Origin: Ciona savignyi
Taxonomy: Eukaryota > Chordata > Ascidiacea > Phlebobranchia > Cionidae
Direction of reading: 5' to 3'
Assembly (NCBI GenBank): GCA_000149265.1
Contig: CH003293.1
Location: 208,520 to 272,519 of the forward strand
Length of the DNA stretch: 64,000 nucleotides
In this document: one piece after another, positions 35,901-48,460 of the stretch
Layout of the letters: every line of letters begins with the position of its first letter
Numbering within the stretch: the stretch's first letter is position 1
Notes under the pieces: generated by a model
The model's database searches: none
What the model was told of the DNA's origin: nothing
Seen by the model: the letters and a program-made list of their open reading frames with translations, nothing else
Position numbers and translations under genes: made by a program

Positions 35901-38900
35901 GTGCTTCCGTGCAATGGCCGGTATTCAGTTACGCGTGTCTTATATCAATGTTCATGATGGCAAATCCACTCTTGATGTAAGTATGTTTCCAGTTCATATT
36001 GTTAAAAGTCGCATTTTTTATATTACATCTCCACAATGTAGTTATCGGTGCTGCTGCCACATCCTAACTGTGTGTCCCACGTTAAAACTTCCCGTCTTGT
36101 AGACACGCTTTGACATGTCGAACACGAGCATGCAGACTAGCACTAACTGCAGTATGGACTCATTTGACTTCGTGATTAAAGACAAGGGCCGAGAGCAGAA
36201 TCTGACTCTCACCTTCAACAGAACAAAAACTACGTTTTTCCTTGCTTCGGTCAAATATGACTTCATGTTCAGCAACAAAACGTTCACCATGGCGCCAGGT
36301 ACCAACGACACCACCGAAATATAGATGCTTTATTACGTTCTAACTTCTATTACACACGCAGTAACTGCGACGGCTATCAAAACCGAGTCAACAAATCTTA
36401 TGCTGATGGAAAGCAGTTTGGGAAGTTCGTACAAGTGTAGCATGGAGAGCCAGGTCAGTCTCGCCACGACTAACACCAACGTGTCAAACATCTTTTTGCG
36501 AATCACCGACATTTCCATGTTCCAACCATACGTCCCGTCAGACAACTCGTCCAAAGGTAGGACTTAACTTTCTGCTTAGAATATTGGATTGTCCGAAAAA
36601 ATACTTTGATATCAGCAACGCCAAAAACAACTACTTCAATATGTGTTATTTTTGGTGACTGTGCTGCTTAATTATTGGACAACTTGCTCTAAACACACCC
36701 TATTACTACCCACTAAACATTGTCGAAAATAAACGAGCATTTGCTGCAAATTCTCAGTTGATACTAGGAAAGACATGCGTAACGGTTTCTATAACTCATT
36801 TATTAGTTTTTACATTTGGGATGGCTAAGACGGCACTGCATTCGGAGTTTACGCTGGAATATACCGATGCCATTATATTATCCACAGAACAAAAATGCTT
36901 CCATGATACCGTCAAAGACATGACTTCCCAAGGCACCTGGTCAGTCAAAGATCCTAAGACCAATTTAACCTGCGCTCGTTTCCAGTCTGCCATTCAGCTC
37001 AGCATCAGTTATTTTGATATCGCTGGAAAGGTTTGTTATCTGATGGTTTATTATTTACGTGGGATATTAATAATAAAGTCCTGCGTGGTGAGTGTAAACT
37101 AGATATTTCAAAAATTGGTAAATTTTAAAACAGAACCATATCGCCCTTCATATTTAGTTGAAAGCTGCCGACATATATGTCGACGGGAAGAATGTATCTA
37201 TGCTACCAGGGTCGTCTTGTACCAGCAATGTCACCAAGATAAATTTGGATCTCGACGGAACACAATTGCTAAATTTAACTTTGACATTTGTCATGTCGTC
37301 ACCGTCCAGCAACCTTGATGCCAACAGTGCGACTTATGCTTTAGATGGAGTCACACTCACTTATAGAACAGACATATGGTATCTTCAGAATCATGCTGGT
37401 AAATCAGCTTGCATCGCAAGGTTCTATACATTTATTTCAACATTTTGAAAGAAAAAAGCTAACAACAGTTGTTGGTAAAATATACACGAATTGGCCATTT
37501 CTTTTTTTATAGGATATAATATTTATATCATAGTATGGAACTCATTTTCAGCGAGATGGTTTGATTTCTCATACGGTTATTTGTCATAATATCGAGTGCC
37601 TACAATAGTAAGGTATTTGCAATACTACATTTTTCTGTTTTTTTTTCTGTATGTTACAATAGTAATGTATTTGCAATACTACATTTTCTGTCGATTTAAA
37701 TTGTTTTTGTTTAGCTCCTAGCAATTAAAATATCATTCTCAATAGCTTTAAATTATAGATTACGGAAAGACAATCACTGTCAGTCAGAGCGGGTTGGTGT
37801 TTGGGAAAACTCCAGTGTCCTCCTCATTCAGATGTGATTTAGAACAAACTCTTTCGGTCAACTCAACAACTACTACTGATTTTTTGACAGTCATGTTGAA
37901 AGACACTCAATGGGAGGCTTTCGGCATGAACAAATCGGGCGATTTTAACCAAGGTAAAGTATTGTGCATGTAGGAGTGTATCCGCTACTTCAAAGACACT
38001 TATACCATTGATTAAATTACATCTTTTAATATCACTTTAAACTATTGCAATATAAAACAGCCAGGTTTGGGCGAAAGATCACTATACAATATCCGGAACT
38101 AAAACCCCCCCGATTGTATTAAGATCTTGGGTTTTATATTTTCGCATACAACTAGTGTTTGATTAGTTATTAATATTCTTTACCTGCAGCTAAATTTTGC
38201 GCTGCTGAAATAACAACTCCTATGCCGGTGACCACGCCCATGGGTGAGTTATACCCTCGTTATATCATTCCGCCGGTAATAATAACTTTTTTGCAGTTAC
38301 TACGAACAAACCGTACCAACCGGTGGACCTAAGCATCCGTGAGTAGATATCGTATTGTCTATTCATCCATACCATATACCGATGTAGAACGTGTTAGGGC
38401 TCATTCGTTTCGCTCCCACAGACAACTACACCGTGTTGGACTCGAAGGACAAGAAGACGGTTTGCTTGTTGGCGCAAATCGGTGTGCAAGTGCGGACCAC
38501 ATATGATACTAAAAACGCAACGCGGGTGAGACAACTTTGTCCACTTTTATGTTGTGTTTTCACACCACGTTTTATGTGCAATATGTTTCAATAGCCTAAC
38601 TTTATCGGCTATCGTTAGATTAATATTTCCTTGTTCCTAAATTTTAAATACTTATTATGCTATTACAATATTGTTATGATAAAGTTAATTGATAATTTAA
38701 GTTAGCCTACAAGCAAAACCCTTCCAAGTATAATTGATAGAATATTTTACCGTTTATTAACGTGTTTTCAGACTAATCCATAACCTGCATTTTGTACGAA
38801 GGTTGAAATCGGATTTAATTTCAATTCCAACAACTCGATGGTGAGTGGTACCTGCAGCGGAAACACATCGATCATCACGTTCAACAACACCAAACAGCAG

Positions 38901-41900
38901 CAGATGGTGTCCCTGACTTTTAAACGCGATGTTAAAACGAATCAAACCTACTTGAGCGCCATTGACGTGGAATATACCATTACGTCATCTATGTTCCCAA
39001 ACGCCAAAGGTTTATATAAGACTTTTCTAAGTTCCACAGCCTGCTTTAAATCGCTTTAGTTTTATACTAATTTGCTGCGAAATGTTTAAATAAAAATAAT
39101 ATATTTATGCCCACTGCTTGGTTTCCTTTTGTAGCGTTCCGTTTAGCCCCAATTTCGGTGTGAAGTTATCAAATCTGATAAATTGTTTCTTCTTTTCAGA
39201 TGTCAATAAAGTTTACAAATTCTCACAAACTGCGCTTGCCGAGATGAGCACACCGTTAAACCACTCATACCTCTGCAACACGGTCGAGACTGATGTGTTG
39301 GTTAATGTTACCTCGAATGTTATCCTTCGAATAACTGGTGTCAAACTCCAAGCCTTCGACGTCATGAACCGAACATATTCAAAGAGTAAGCAATGTGTAG
39401 GCTAAAGGCTCTCATTATTTTAATCATTTTGGCAAGCAATGTGTTAAGGCTCTTCCTTTGGTTTCTATGGTTCGTCGTATCTTGTAAAGAATGTTTAGAT
39501 TGCATTGAAAAATTATATACGTATAAGTAATCAACAACCAAACCAAAAATATTGCCAAAAAGATTAAAATATGGTTTTGGAGAAATCTGCTTCATTAAAT
39601 TGTAGGTGGCGTTTTATAATCTATGAAGTAGCACATACCGAAGGAATGCCACTTTATCCAGTTATCCGCGGTAATAGTAAAATCTCCATGCAATTTCCAG
39701 GCCAAAAGTGTTTTTCGGATCAAGAATTACCAACAGCTAACGTCGGTAACTGGACAGTAAAGTCAAACAATTCGGTCTGCTCCATGTACATGTTTTCAGC
39801 CACGGCAAACATCACATACATGACTTTACTTGGAAAGGTGAAGAGTTGTAAAGACTGTGGCTGCTTTAATTTAATAACCGAGCTTGCTCGCTACGTTTTA
39901 TTGTGCACTGAGAGTCATTAGGCTGCAGGACGATTGAAATTTCATTTTTTTCTAGTCCAATGGTCAGAGTTATTCATTCCTAATGGAATTGTTTCAGTGG
40001 TTATTGCAGGATTTGTAAAAATCAAATTGTTAACTATTTACCAAAAGCTGCTATAATTTCTCCACTTGGTTGATATTAGTCGCTAGTTACAACTAAAGAG
40101 ATGTTATTTTCTATCTAAAATTCCTGGTTTGGTATCGAAAGTAATTCCATTTTATTTTACACCTTATTATTTAGACTGCCACGGCTAGAATTCCACTTGA
40201 CAACTCAACAAAAACAAAAGTCGACGGTGATTGTCATTTCGGTAGCGATGGAATTTCGTTTTTCTGGGTGAAAATGGAAGAGGTCACCTTTAACTTCTTT
40301 TTCAATCGTACCAACACCGGATCCAAGTTCAACTATTATCTCTTTAACGTCCATATCAGCTACAACACCAACTCGAAGTATTTTCCCAATCATGCATACC
40401 TAGGTGACAAAAACTACATTTTGTGTTATATAATTATCTCTTAATAACAAATCTTCCGTAAAGTTGATCAGTTGCTGAAAGTCAATGTTATCTTGCAATG
40501 GTCGCTGTGGGCGCAGATTAGCTTTGTGCTAGAAACAAATACAATTTCCGATTTGATAAAAAATGACAGTTTCTTTAACCACTTAACTGTTGGGTTGAGA
40601 GTAAATAATTATTAAGTACAGACCGTCATAATCACAAAAATGTTTAGATGACGGAAATGACGTTGTCTCCAACTCGTCCCTGAGACTGTTTGAATCGGAT
40701 CAAGATCACTCTTACAAATGCAGCGCACAGACCACTATAATGCTGAACAAAACGGCTGGCCACGTCACATTTAAGGACGTCCAGGTCCAACCTTTTGGCA
40801 TCGAAAAGAACAATGGCGTCTTCAGCGCAGGTAAATCTTTTAGAGGCGATTACTTTCCCTTACGTGTACGTCATAGCATAGAGTATATGGTTTCTGTTCA
40901 AGCTTAATTTTCTAAATAAGAATGTCTGTTAGTTCCGACAACACTTCAATATCAAGATTGTGTCTCGATTATGTATTTAATTTTATTCTATTTTTTGTAT
41001 CTTATATTCATAATAAGCTACCATTGTTCTCAATCACCTTACGTTTCCCTGGTGTAGTGATGCACTGCTCAAAAACAAAATTAAGCACCACGGAAATCGC
41101 AATACCTTCTTTTTTTTAATAATCTTTATCTGCGTGGTGGTTTCCTTAACAATCTATATCCAACACATGAGTAAACAAAACGATCACGGCTTTGAAATGC
41201 TGGACGCGTAATAATTACCTACACTTTCCTTTGTGTGTTAAAACGCTGGCACCAATCACGGGTATTATATATTGGCAGCTGACGATTGTTCCGCTGACGA
41301 CAAGTGGTCCACCGAAAAGATAGCAGTTGTGGCGGCAATTGCCGCTGTTGCCTTATGTCTGGTACTCGGTCTCAGTTACTTCAGTTACCGAAAGTATTCG
41401 GCCCGTAGGAGAAATGAGTACCAGACTGTTGATTAAAGCCACATAATTTTAAATGATTTTCGAGTTAAAATTTGTTTTAATTTTTTAATTGCGTTTGCTA
41501 AATTTTTAAACGTTTTTACCCAAAAGACAGTGTTATCTAAATATAGGTTAAAATTGACCAGCAACTTACTAATGCGAGTAATTAATAAATAGGAGGAATA
41601 CATCTTTCCGTCAAAAACATTATTTTAACTTTTACTCCCTAATCTAATACCTGACAATATTGTTTTACCTTACGTTAAATTAATATTATTTTTTTCTCCC
41701 TTCCTCCACCCCTTGTTTAATTCCTCCTATGTATTAATTACTGTAATTATTTCTTGTTTTTTCTTTTGAATCATTCGCAATCAAAACCAATTACACCTGG
41801 GAATTTCACCCAACGTAGCGGACGACTGCAATGTTGACGACCTGAGCCCAATTGTACCGATCATCGTGGGAGCGGTGCTTGCTGGACTGATTGTCATCGT

Positions 41901-41961
41901 GGTCGTCGCTTACTTCATTGGAAGGAAGCGGAGTAGGAAGCCGGAATATGAGACAATTTAA
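32935..41961 (+). CDS. LAMP-family gene 2: six luminal LAMP domains in three pairs, three candidate tails
   Basis: Luminal exons: 32935-32964, 33036-33130, 33190-33379, 33451-33642, 33825-33961, 34138-34372, 34432-34602, 35377-35415, 35484-35522, 35867-35976, 36103-36298, 36362-36556, 36888-37030, 37158-37398, 37759-37953, 38190-38243, 38297-38338, 38422-38525, 38802-39009, 39200-39385, 39701-39837, 40175-40403, 40648-40830. The last exon is 41058, 41279-41436 or 41819-41961. All joins keep phase; with the last tail about 1,164 residues are encoded, without the N-terminus. Each domain is split the same way: Cys1 exon ending in phase 0, Cys2 exon ending in phase 1, Cys3 exon phase 1 to 1. Domains 1-2, 3-4 and 5-6 are joined by short linkers (e.g. 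QKCFHD, QKCFSD), and pairs by hinges containing TTPMP. Normal LAMP1/2 has one such pair. The signal peptide exon was not found. Confidence 0.85.
35377..35522 (+). other. First Thr/Pro hinge between LAMP pairs
   Basis: Two 39-nt phase-1 exons (35377-35415 and 35484-35522) encode the fourth Cys of domain 2 (FECTEM) and the hinge KTTPMP...TTPHPDPVQPE. The second hinge, 38190-38243 and 38297-38338, repeats the plan with KFCAAEITTPMPVTTPM and TTNKPYQP. The match supports duplication of the whole two-domain unit. Confidence 0.85.
35610..35700. repeat. Fragment of the SINE-like family in a LAMP gene 2 intron
   Basis: 'gtaatcgtcagattac' and 'gggttaccagagctattg' match the middle blocks of the copies at 138-425 and 1031-1290, in the same orientation. 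Confidence 0.4.
41058..41211 (+). pseudogene. LAMP gene 2 tail exon T1, broken by a T8 run
   Basis: A phase-1 acceptor (ctggtgtag) leads into VMHCSKTKLSTTEIAIPSFF and then a stop at 41117-41119, directly after eight T. In the +2 frame past the run the sequence encodes a hydrophobic stretch (FICVVVSLTIYIQH), then a tail ending HGFEMLDA with a stop at 41209-41211. So the exon has the Cys-membrane-tail plan but is cut short as it stands. No polyadenylation signal lies before the next tail exon. Confidence 0.6.
41279..41436 (+). CDS. LAMP gene 2 tail exon T2 (membrane segment + EYQTV)
   Basis: A phase-1 acceptor (tattggcag) is followed by ADDCSADDKWSTEK, a membrane segment (IAVVAAIAAVALCLVLGLSY), basic residues (YSARRRN) and EYQTVD. 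YQTV is a YxxPhi motif, though not preceded by the usual Gly. AATAAA at 41584-41589 follows the stop by about 150 nt. Confidence 0.85.
41819..41961 (+). CDS. LAMP gene 2 tail exon T3 (membrane segment + EYETI)
   Basis: A phase-1 acceptor (ccaacgtag) is followed by ADDCNVDDLSP, a membrane segment (IIVGAVLAGLIVIVVVAYFI), GRKRSRKP and EYETI. It is the gene 2 tail most like tail a of gene 1. ATTAAA lies at 42136-42141. Confidence 0.9.
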
Positions 41962-43908
41962 ATTAACTTACACTCACCCTCAGTGCTATGATATTGGTAG
42001 CGTGCAATTGATGTTTTCAAATCTTCGCTGATGTGAAGTGATTGAAACCGTGTACATATTAATTAATCTATTGCTTTGTAGTGTGCCACTGTCGTTGTTC
42101 GTACATACTGTTGTTTGCAATGTAAGCTAAAATTTATTAAAAGTAATTTAGTATACCTTGAATTCCATGCGTATTCTGTATGTTGGCAAAGTTGAATGAA
42201 TATTTCATCTGTTCAAGATCAAATTTCTCCCAAGTTATAATGCCGCACAATTTAACGTTTTCGTCGAAATTCCTGATCGAACATAACCCGGTTACAACAA
42301 GTGTTATCACTGATGGCATAAAATCTGAGAGCGAAGATTTGTGCCAGGCAAGTTTTCTGCCCGCGGCAAAATACATCTGCTGATTTTTCCCACGATCAAA
42401 TTTCCTCCAATATGGTGGACGTTGCCGGTGGTTTTTAGCGCAGCTCTGCACATCCGGGTAACATACAAGCGTTCAGTCAGCCAATTGCAGCACACGTCCG
42501 GATTTTGCACGTGCGGCCTAATAAAAATTGTCTGTTCAAGAAATTTGAAAAATCCTTCCAAGGTATAAAAATGAAACTGAGTAACTCGTGTTATAATAAA
42601 AAACACAACCACCTGCGAAAGAAGTCTAAAGTTCTTCAAGTAATCGAACAGACGTTTTCCGCGTTTTCGCTTCTATAACTTAGAACTCCATTTTGTTTCA
42701 TCAAGGATGAAATTTAATAATATTTATCATGACAAACAGGCTAAATTAATGCCAAATACACTTTAATAGAAAGGTGTGTGCATGGAAAGCGGGATATTAT
42801 GATTTACAAAAGAACAATGGATAATATTATAATGAACTGTTCGATAAAAAGACGATTTGGTGGGATTAAAATATGCACAAAGAACAAGAGCACCCGTTGG
42901 TATTATTCTATTTCTGGTAACCTCGTCGGGAAAACATATAACTTTCTCTATTATGTTGGTACGCACCATACGAAACATTTTTCTTTTTTATTTAACTAAG
43001 ATATTGGATATACAAACATTCAGAATTAGAAAGGGATTATGGTGTTGTATCACGCCCTGTAAAATTACCGGCACAAATTCAGTTAAGGTAGACATCAGCT
43101 ACCGCTTCTAGATGTTATGGTGATTGTCGAATAAGTTGACCTAACAATAAGAAATAAGATGACCATTATATTGCGTGAACTTTCTACTGTCTTTGTCAGA
43201 TTTAACGTCACTTTATCTTGTTATGTGTCTGGAACTGAGAAGCTAAACCGTGATCCTAAATCTTTTATGCCAATGTATACTTGATAAACAACGCAGGTCA
43301 TTGCCTTATGAAGTCGGCACTTGGCAACATGTGGAATAGAAATAGTATTACCAGCACGTGATTATGAGATCTACGGAGCTTTTGTGTTAAATTCCTTTGA
43401 TGTCGGCTTATAACGAAATACTAAAATTAAAAATATTCTCGCTAGCCAAAAAACATAGTCACGTTTATTTTCGTGAATTGAAGGGAAAATGGCATCCATT
43501 AAAAATATCAATCAAAATACATATATTGACGGTGTATTGATATGAGGATGTTGTTCAAGAAATAACATGCCAATGCCATATAAACTACGGTACACTAGAA
43601 CGATTGCAGTTTGTAAGAAGGCGCAAAGGAACTTTGTAGTAAATATATTTTAATGCCAATAAATATTTGTATGTACATTAGGAACACGTCGTCTTTACCG
43701 AACTAATAATAACTAAAAATGGCCATAATAAAATATACAGGCGCAATCTACAGATTAGGTGCAGCAGCAGCAACATATAAATGACGTCTGGTGCGGGATA
43801 AGTGCAATTTCAAAACGATAGAAAACAAATGTACCAAACAAAGCATACGCGGATCAACTTTCAATGTTTTCGACTAAACCCATCTTTCAAGTAGAACGAC
43901 AGGTCAGT
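41962..43908. other. Intergenic, LAMP gene 2 to HES 3' end
   Basis: Only short, unsupported open frames. The 42310-42510 part is somewhat richer in G+C but shows no recognisable protein. Nothing else is seen. An AATAAA for the HES gene lies at the right edge (minus strand, 43914-43909). Confidence 0.6.
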
Positions 43909-43991
43909 TGTTTATTTGTCGATAGAGTATAGGCCTATCGTACCTGATTTAAAATTACCTGGACCAGATTGTACGTATATATATATATTGG

Positions 43992-46900
43992 TCATTCGCT
44001 TACAACCTTGGCTTTGGACCAAGGTCGCCAAGGTTCGGATTTATGCACTTTTTGCGAGTTTACATTCGGCGAACATGTTTCATCAGGATACGGAATTGTG
44101 TTTCTATCGGCAGAAGTTTGTTCTTTACTACCAAGTGGCGACTCGTCGGAATATTCAAATTCGCTTTGACGTTGACAGGTGGACGATTCATCTTCGCCAT
44201 GACAATCGTCTTTGTACGCAGCAAAGTTGATTTCTTCAAGCACATTTGGATGTACGTCGTCTATCACTCCTTGACACGCAGTTTTAGTATTCTCCCAATC
44301 CTTGCTTTCGTATTGCCTGCGTTTCGGTACAGTAGAGTCGGCAGGAACACTTTCAACGTAATTTGTAACCTGCTTGATTTCTGTCCCTATAAGACGATGT
44401 CTTTTTAACGTTTTTGGGGTATCTAAATTCAATGCAAACTGAGATGTCGAAAATGTACCGGTATCTTTATTCAAAATTTCCTGGCTTGAGAACTTTTCCG
44501 ACAATTTAATTTTTCTGTCGGTAGATGGCGAATCACGACCTTCTGCGATGGATTTCTTTCTCGGCGAAGGCGATGTTGAAGAAGGTGATAAGCGCCGCAA
44601 CACAAGTGGTCGTTCGGGGCTTAACTGGTTTGGGGAATCAGTCACAGGTCTCAGGAGAGCGGTGGTTGTATTTCCACCGGATGGTAGAAGAAAGGCGATG
44701 TTGGGTGAACCGAAGCCGCTGATCGAGGAGGCGATTTGTATGGAATCCGGTAGAACGACCGACGGTGTCGTGTTGCTGTGACCCGATGTGTGTACAACAG
44801 TAATCGGCTGCTCTTGTCCGGTGATCGCTTGCTTAAGGATTGTGCGTTTGGGTGCGATTATTGGGTTATGGTGACCTGTATGTGAATACGTCGAAATAAT
44901 AAACTCCATATATGTTTAAAAAAACTGCCTTAATTATAAATCAAATATACTTGAACAATCACTTATATATGATGGCGGACAATGTTTTGAAGTTTAGACT
45001 GTTGATGTGATTGGCTTCCATTTAAAGTACATTTTCAATTTGATTCAAGTTGCAGCAAACATTCTATACCAACGTTACCTCTATTCAGTGCAATCGGCAC
45101 AGCTGCCTCGGAGAAATGGACTTGAATTGCTTGTCCGTTTGAAAAGAGTGGCGTGGCTTGAATCGATTGATGGGCGACATCCAGGTTAACAGGCGACTCG
45201 TCAAAAATACTTGGTTGTGTCTGTGGGTATATAAGCACAATGTGAGTGGCTTGTGCATGGTGAAAACACGGAAATCGTACAAAGTGATCAATAAATCCGC
45301 AAAGAATGCGTTCGGTGATGCAAAACTGTATGGGTCACAGACTCTAAGTGAATCGTCATTCATTATTCGGAAGAGCGCGGAAACAGCTTATTATTTGTTT
45401 TTGCTGACAATCATATTATCATCATTCATCGCCGCGTCAGACGTGTTTAATAATACAGACATCGAAGCAAAGTCAAATATAAGTCGAAATCGGATTAAGG
45501 GACATCAGACCACCTGTATAGCTTGCAGGCATGAGGCCAAGTGATTAAGTAGCCGTGTTCGGACATCGACTGTGACCCCCTCGCACGTGCTGAGGAAACG
45601 CATAACTTCGTTCCGACATTCGTTAAAGCCAGCTTTGTATTTGTCCACAACAGATGGGTCGATACTTAATGGCACTGAAAAACAAACAAAACTATTAAAG
45701 GATTAAAATGAAATGTTAGCAAAGGTAGAGTACCTACCACGTGTCAACCACCACTATTTGTAAAACATATGTTGACTGTTAGTTATGATTATGCAAACAG
45801 GTAACCAAACCAAATTTGGTATTTTTCAGACTTGTCGTTTTTACTTAGTTTCTGTATCCTGAAACGGAAGGGCTCTATAAGGTACCATTTTAAACTTGTT
45901 GACCATATAGATTTAAAAAGTTTATTATTGTTGTTCTAAACTCATGGATTTATAAACCATGTTATTTGTCTTTCCCGAAAGTTTCAATCCGATTATTACA
46001 GTTTTGTTCCTGCAAAGCATGAACTGATAGTTCACTGAGTTACCAAATCGGCGAGTATCAGATATGAATGTTTAAATAGGAAAATGAGGTGGAGATATCA
46101 CAAAAAACAATCGTAGGTTACCTCGCACCCACCGTCGTGTAACCTGAGCTATTGCAGTGTATTGTGTATAATTATAAGTTTTTCTATATAAATATAAAAA
46201 ATATATATATACATAAAGCGTTTATTATGTTGAATACTGGAATTGCGTTTTTTGAGGATTGGAAGGAAGAGGTTGAAGATGAATATGTAGATCTTACGTC
46301 TTCTATGTTCATCGTGAAATTATATGTATGGTATTTTTCTTTATGTTTCTTTTAAATGTTGAGTATTCCCGCGCTTAACATGTTTAATGTGCATTAATAT
46401 TTCTCTTCAGGTAGTTTAATCCTGTACAAAATTGTGGTTTGTAAACTAAACATTACAATGAAAGAGAACTTTAAATTGTTTTTCTTTTGGTAATGAAAAC
46501 AAATTTAAAAAATGTCAATAAAGTAGATGTACTGAGAACAATAATCTTGTTTGGTATGAGGAAGAGGGTAAGTATTAAGTGAATAAAGCACCGGTCCGTT
46601 ATCTCGCGGATTATTAGAAGTGCGCAATTCCCCCGGCTTCGTTTCATATACTTGAAGAGAACATGATATCGACAAGATAAATTTCATGACAAATCGAGCA
46701 TGGTCGATTCCAGAAGAGAGACGACCTTTCGCGACCAAATCAATCATCCCACTTTATCGGCGTCTACTAATGGACGTGCTGGTACTCGGTATTGGACGTA
46801 AGACCCGGCTCGGTTCAGGTTACGATGATCTCAGCTTTGGGAGAGCTATATGTCGAAGCCGAAATTCGATTTTCTGTGAGGACACGTCCATTAGCGGTCT

Positions 46901-48460
46901 TAAAATTGTCCACGGCCGGCTATCGAAGAAAAAACTCCATTCGATCACAGTCCATCCATACAATATCTTCTCCCATAATAGCTAAAATAAGTTGCATTTT
47001 CTTTCCAATGAAATATTTATGTGTGCTGTTTCATTATTATTGTGCTGCTATTTTATATTTCATTGCCAATGAAATATACATAGAAACTGCAATAGCTGCA
47101 TAGGGAATATTCTAAGCAGATATAATATCTGTGGACCATTTTGGGTTACCTATAAAAAACATGTTGCGTATGTCGATGTTAACATTTGTGAAAAAATATG
47201 TTATTTTCATCGTGTCGTATTTCACCTGAAACTTGTGATTTTATACTCGTAAAATGTACGCCTTATAAAATATCATATTTTATAAGCGTCGAAAAACTAA
47301 GTGAGACAAACTTGATTCGACACCAGTATTTATTTTCCTACCTGATAGCCGCTGCTGTCGCTCAACGTTTTTCAGGTATTTGACCGTCATTTCAAGTATG
47401 TCAGCTTTCTCTAACTTTGAGTGTCGGGTACTCTGCATGAGTTGTTGTTATGTTAGCAATCCGCACTAGATAAATAAACATAATTAAATTGGAACTTTCC
47501 GGTTTGTTGGTCGCCTACCTAAACGCCGAATGCTCTCGCGTTTGTATTCGCAGCCGTACTGTGTAAATAAACGCTTAAAATGTACCAATGCGAACAAGCA
47601 AGCACAAATATGTCTTGACAATAGATGATGATAGGGGCAAAATTACCCAGCGGTCATTTCTGCCTATCACTGGTCTAATCTTGTAATTTTGTCAGACTGA
47701 ACGGCGACCGTTCTGCCCGAACAAATTGCTTTTTCATGCTATCCTAATAAAAAACATAATCTTGCAAAATGTTGTACATTGTTAGGGTTTGATATCTCGT
47801 AATTGTTTTTAATAATAGCGGGATTCGTTATATGGTGTATTCGATTTACGCAGATCCAATATATAACGAAAAAACAGGCAAGAGCACGTCAGTGCCATTA
47901 ACTCCCATATAGTAACAAAATGGCTGCACTGTTCATACTTCTATCGACAGACTCATCGATGCATTCAAAAAGTTAGAAAAAAACAACGAAGTCCTTACAT
48001 CTTTTTTTAGTGCTTCAAGCAGAATAGATTTTAATTCATTAAGACTGCTGTTGATTCGAGCTCGCCTTCTTTTTTCCATTATCGGTTTTGATGACTACAA
48101 AAAAAGGGTCAAAAAGATTGACAATTTGTATTCATAAAGCTGTAAATTGACATACAAGATTCCACATGGGTAAATATATATTTCTTTTTTTTTAAGCTGA
48201 CGCGTAAATGTAGGGTCACCATAATAAAACAAACATATGACCGCTATCAAAAAAGTTTGTACATGGATCCATCCTAAGAATCCAGCTTTATTGCACTTGT
48301 GTAAATTAGAACCAGCTTGCGCCCGTCTGGCATATTTTGAAAATGACGATTAAATTCCAATGAAAGATACCTTCCGACGTTCCGCATAAGTTCCTCCCGT
48401 TGTGCTCTCCACTTCGCCAGCTTGTGTCTCATCACTTGAAGACATACTTTCCAACTGCAT
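43992..48460 (-). CDS. HES: HES-family bHLH-Orange transcriptional repressor
   Basis: Six exons on the minus strand: 48460-48371, 48094-47999, 47432-47342, 45674-45514, 45220-45079, 44875-43992. Phases agree and total 1,464 nt, or 487 residues. Exon 1 ends YAERRK and exon 2 opens [15 protein letters not shown], the basic region with the diagnostic HES proline. The helices follow ([29 protein letters not shown]). The Orange domain ([32 protein letters not shown]) lies at about 104-145. The long last exon is Ser/Pro-rich and ends [14 protein letters not shown]. The Groucho-binding WRPW is therefore eight residues from the end rather than terminal as is usual. HES genes are typical Notch targets and often repress themselves. 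Length (about 280 in human HES1) is greater because of the last exon. Confidence 0.93.
46105..46175. repeat. Fragment of the SINE-like family in HES intron 3
   Basis: 'ggttacctcgcacccaccg' and 'cagtgtattgtgtataat' match the family middle blocks. The rest of this 1.7-kb intron (45675-47341) has a mid-G+C patch at about 46560-46980 with an inverted 12-mer (46767-46778 and 46883-46894) but no recognisable gene. Confidence 0.4.

Noticed and set aside
35377-38338. Possibility that the LAMP pairs are three separate genes
   Set aside because: No tail or signal-peptide exons lie between pairs, and the hinge exons join in phase on both sides. Left as the refutation test for the six-domain model.
46505-46985. 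Overlapping frames on both strands in HES intron 3
   Set aside because: No recognisable protein. The mid-G+C patch with an inverted 12-mer is more likely a decayed repeat or enhancer.
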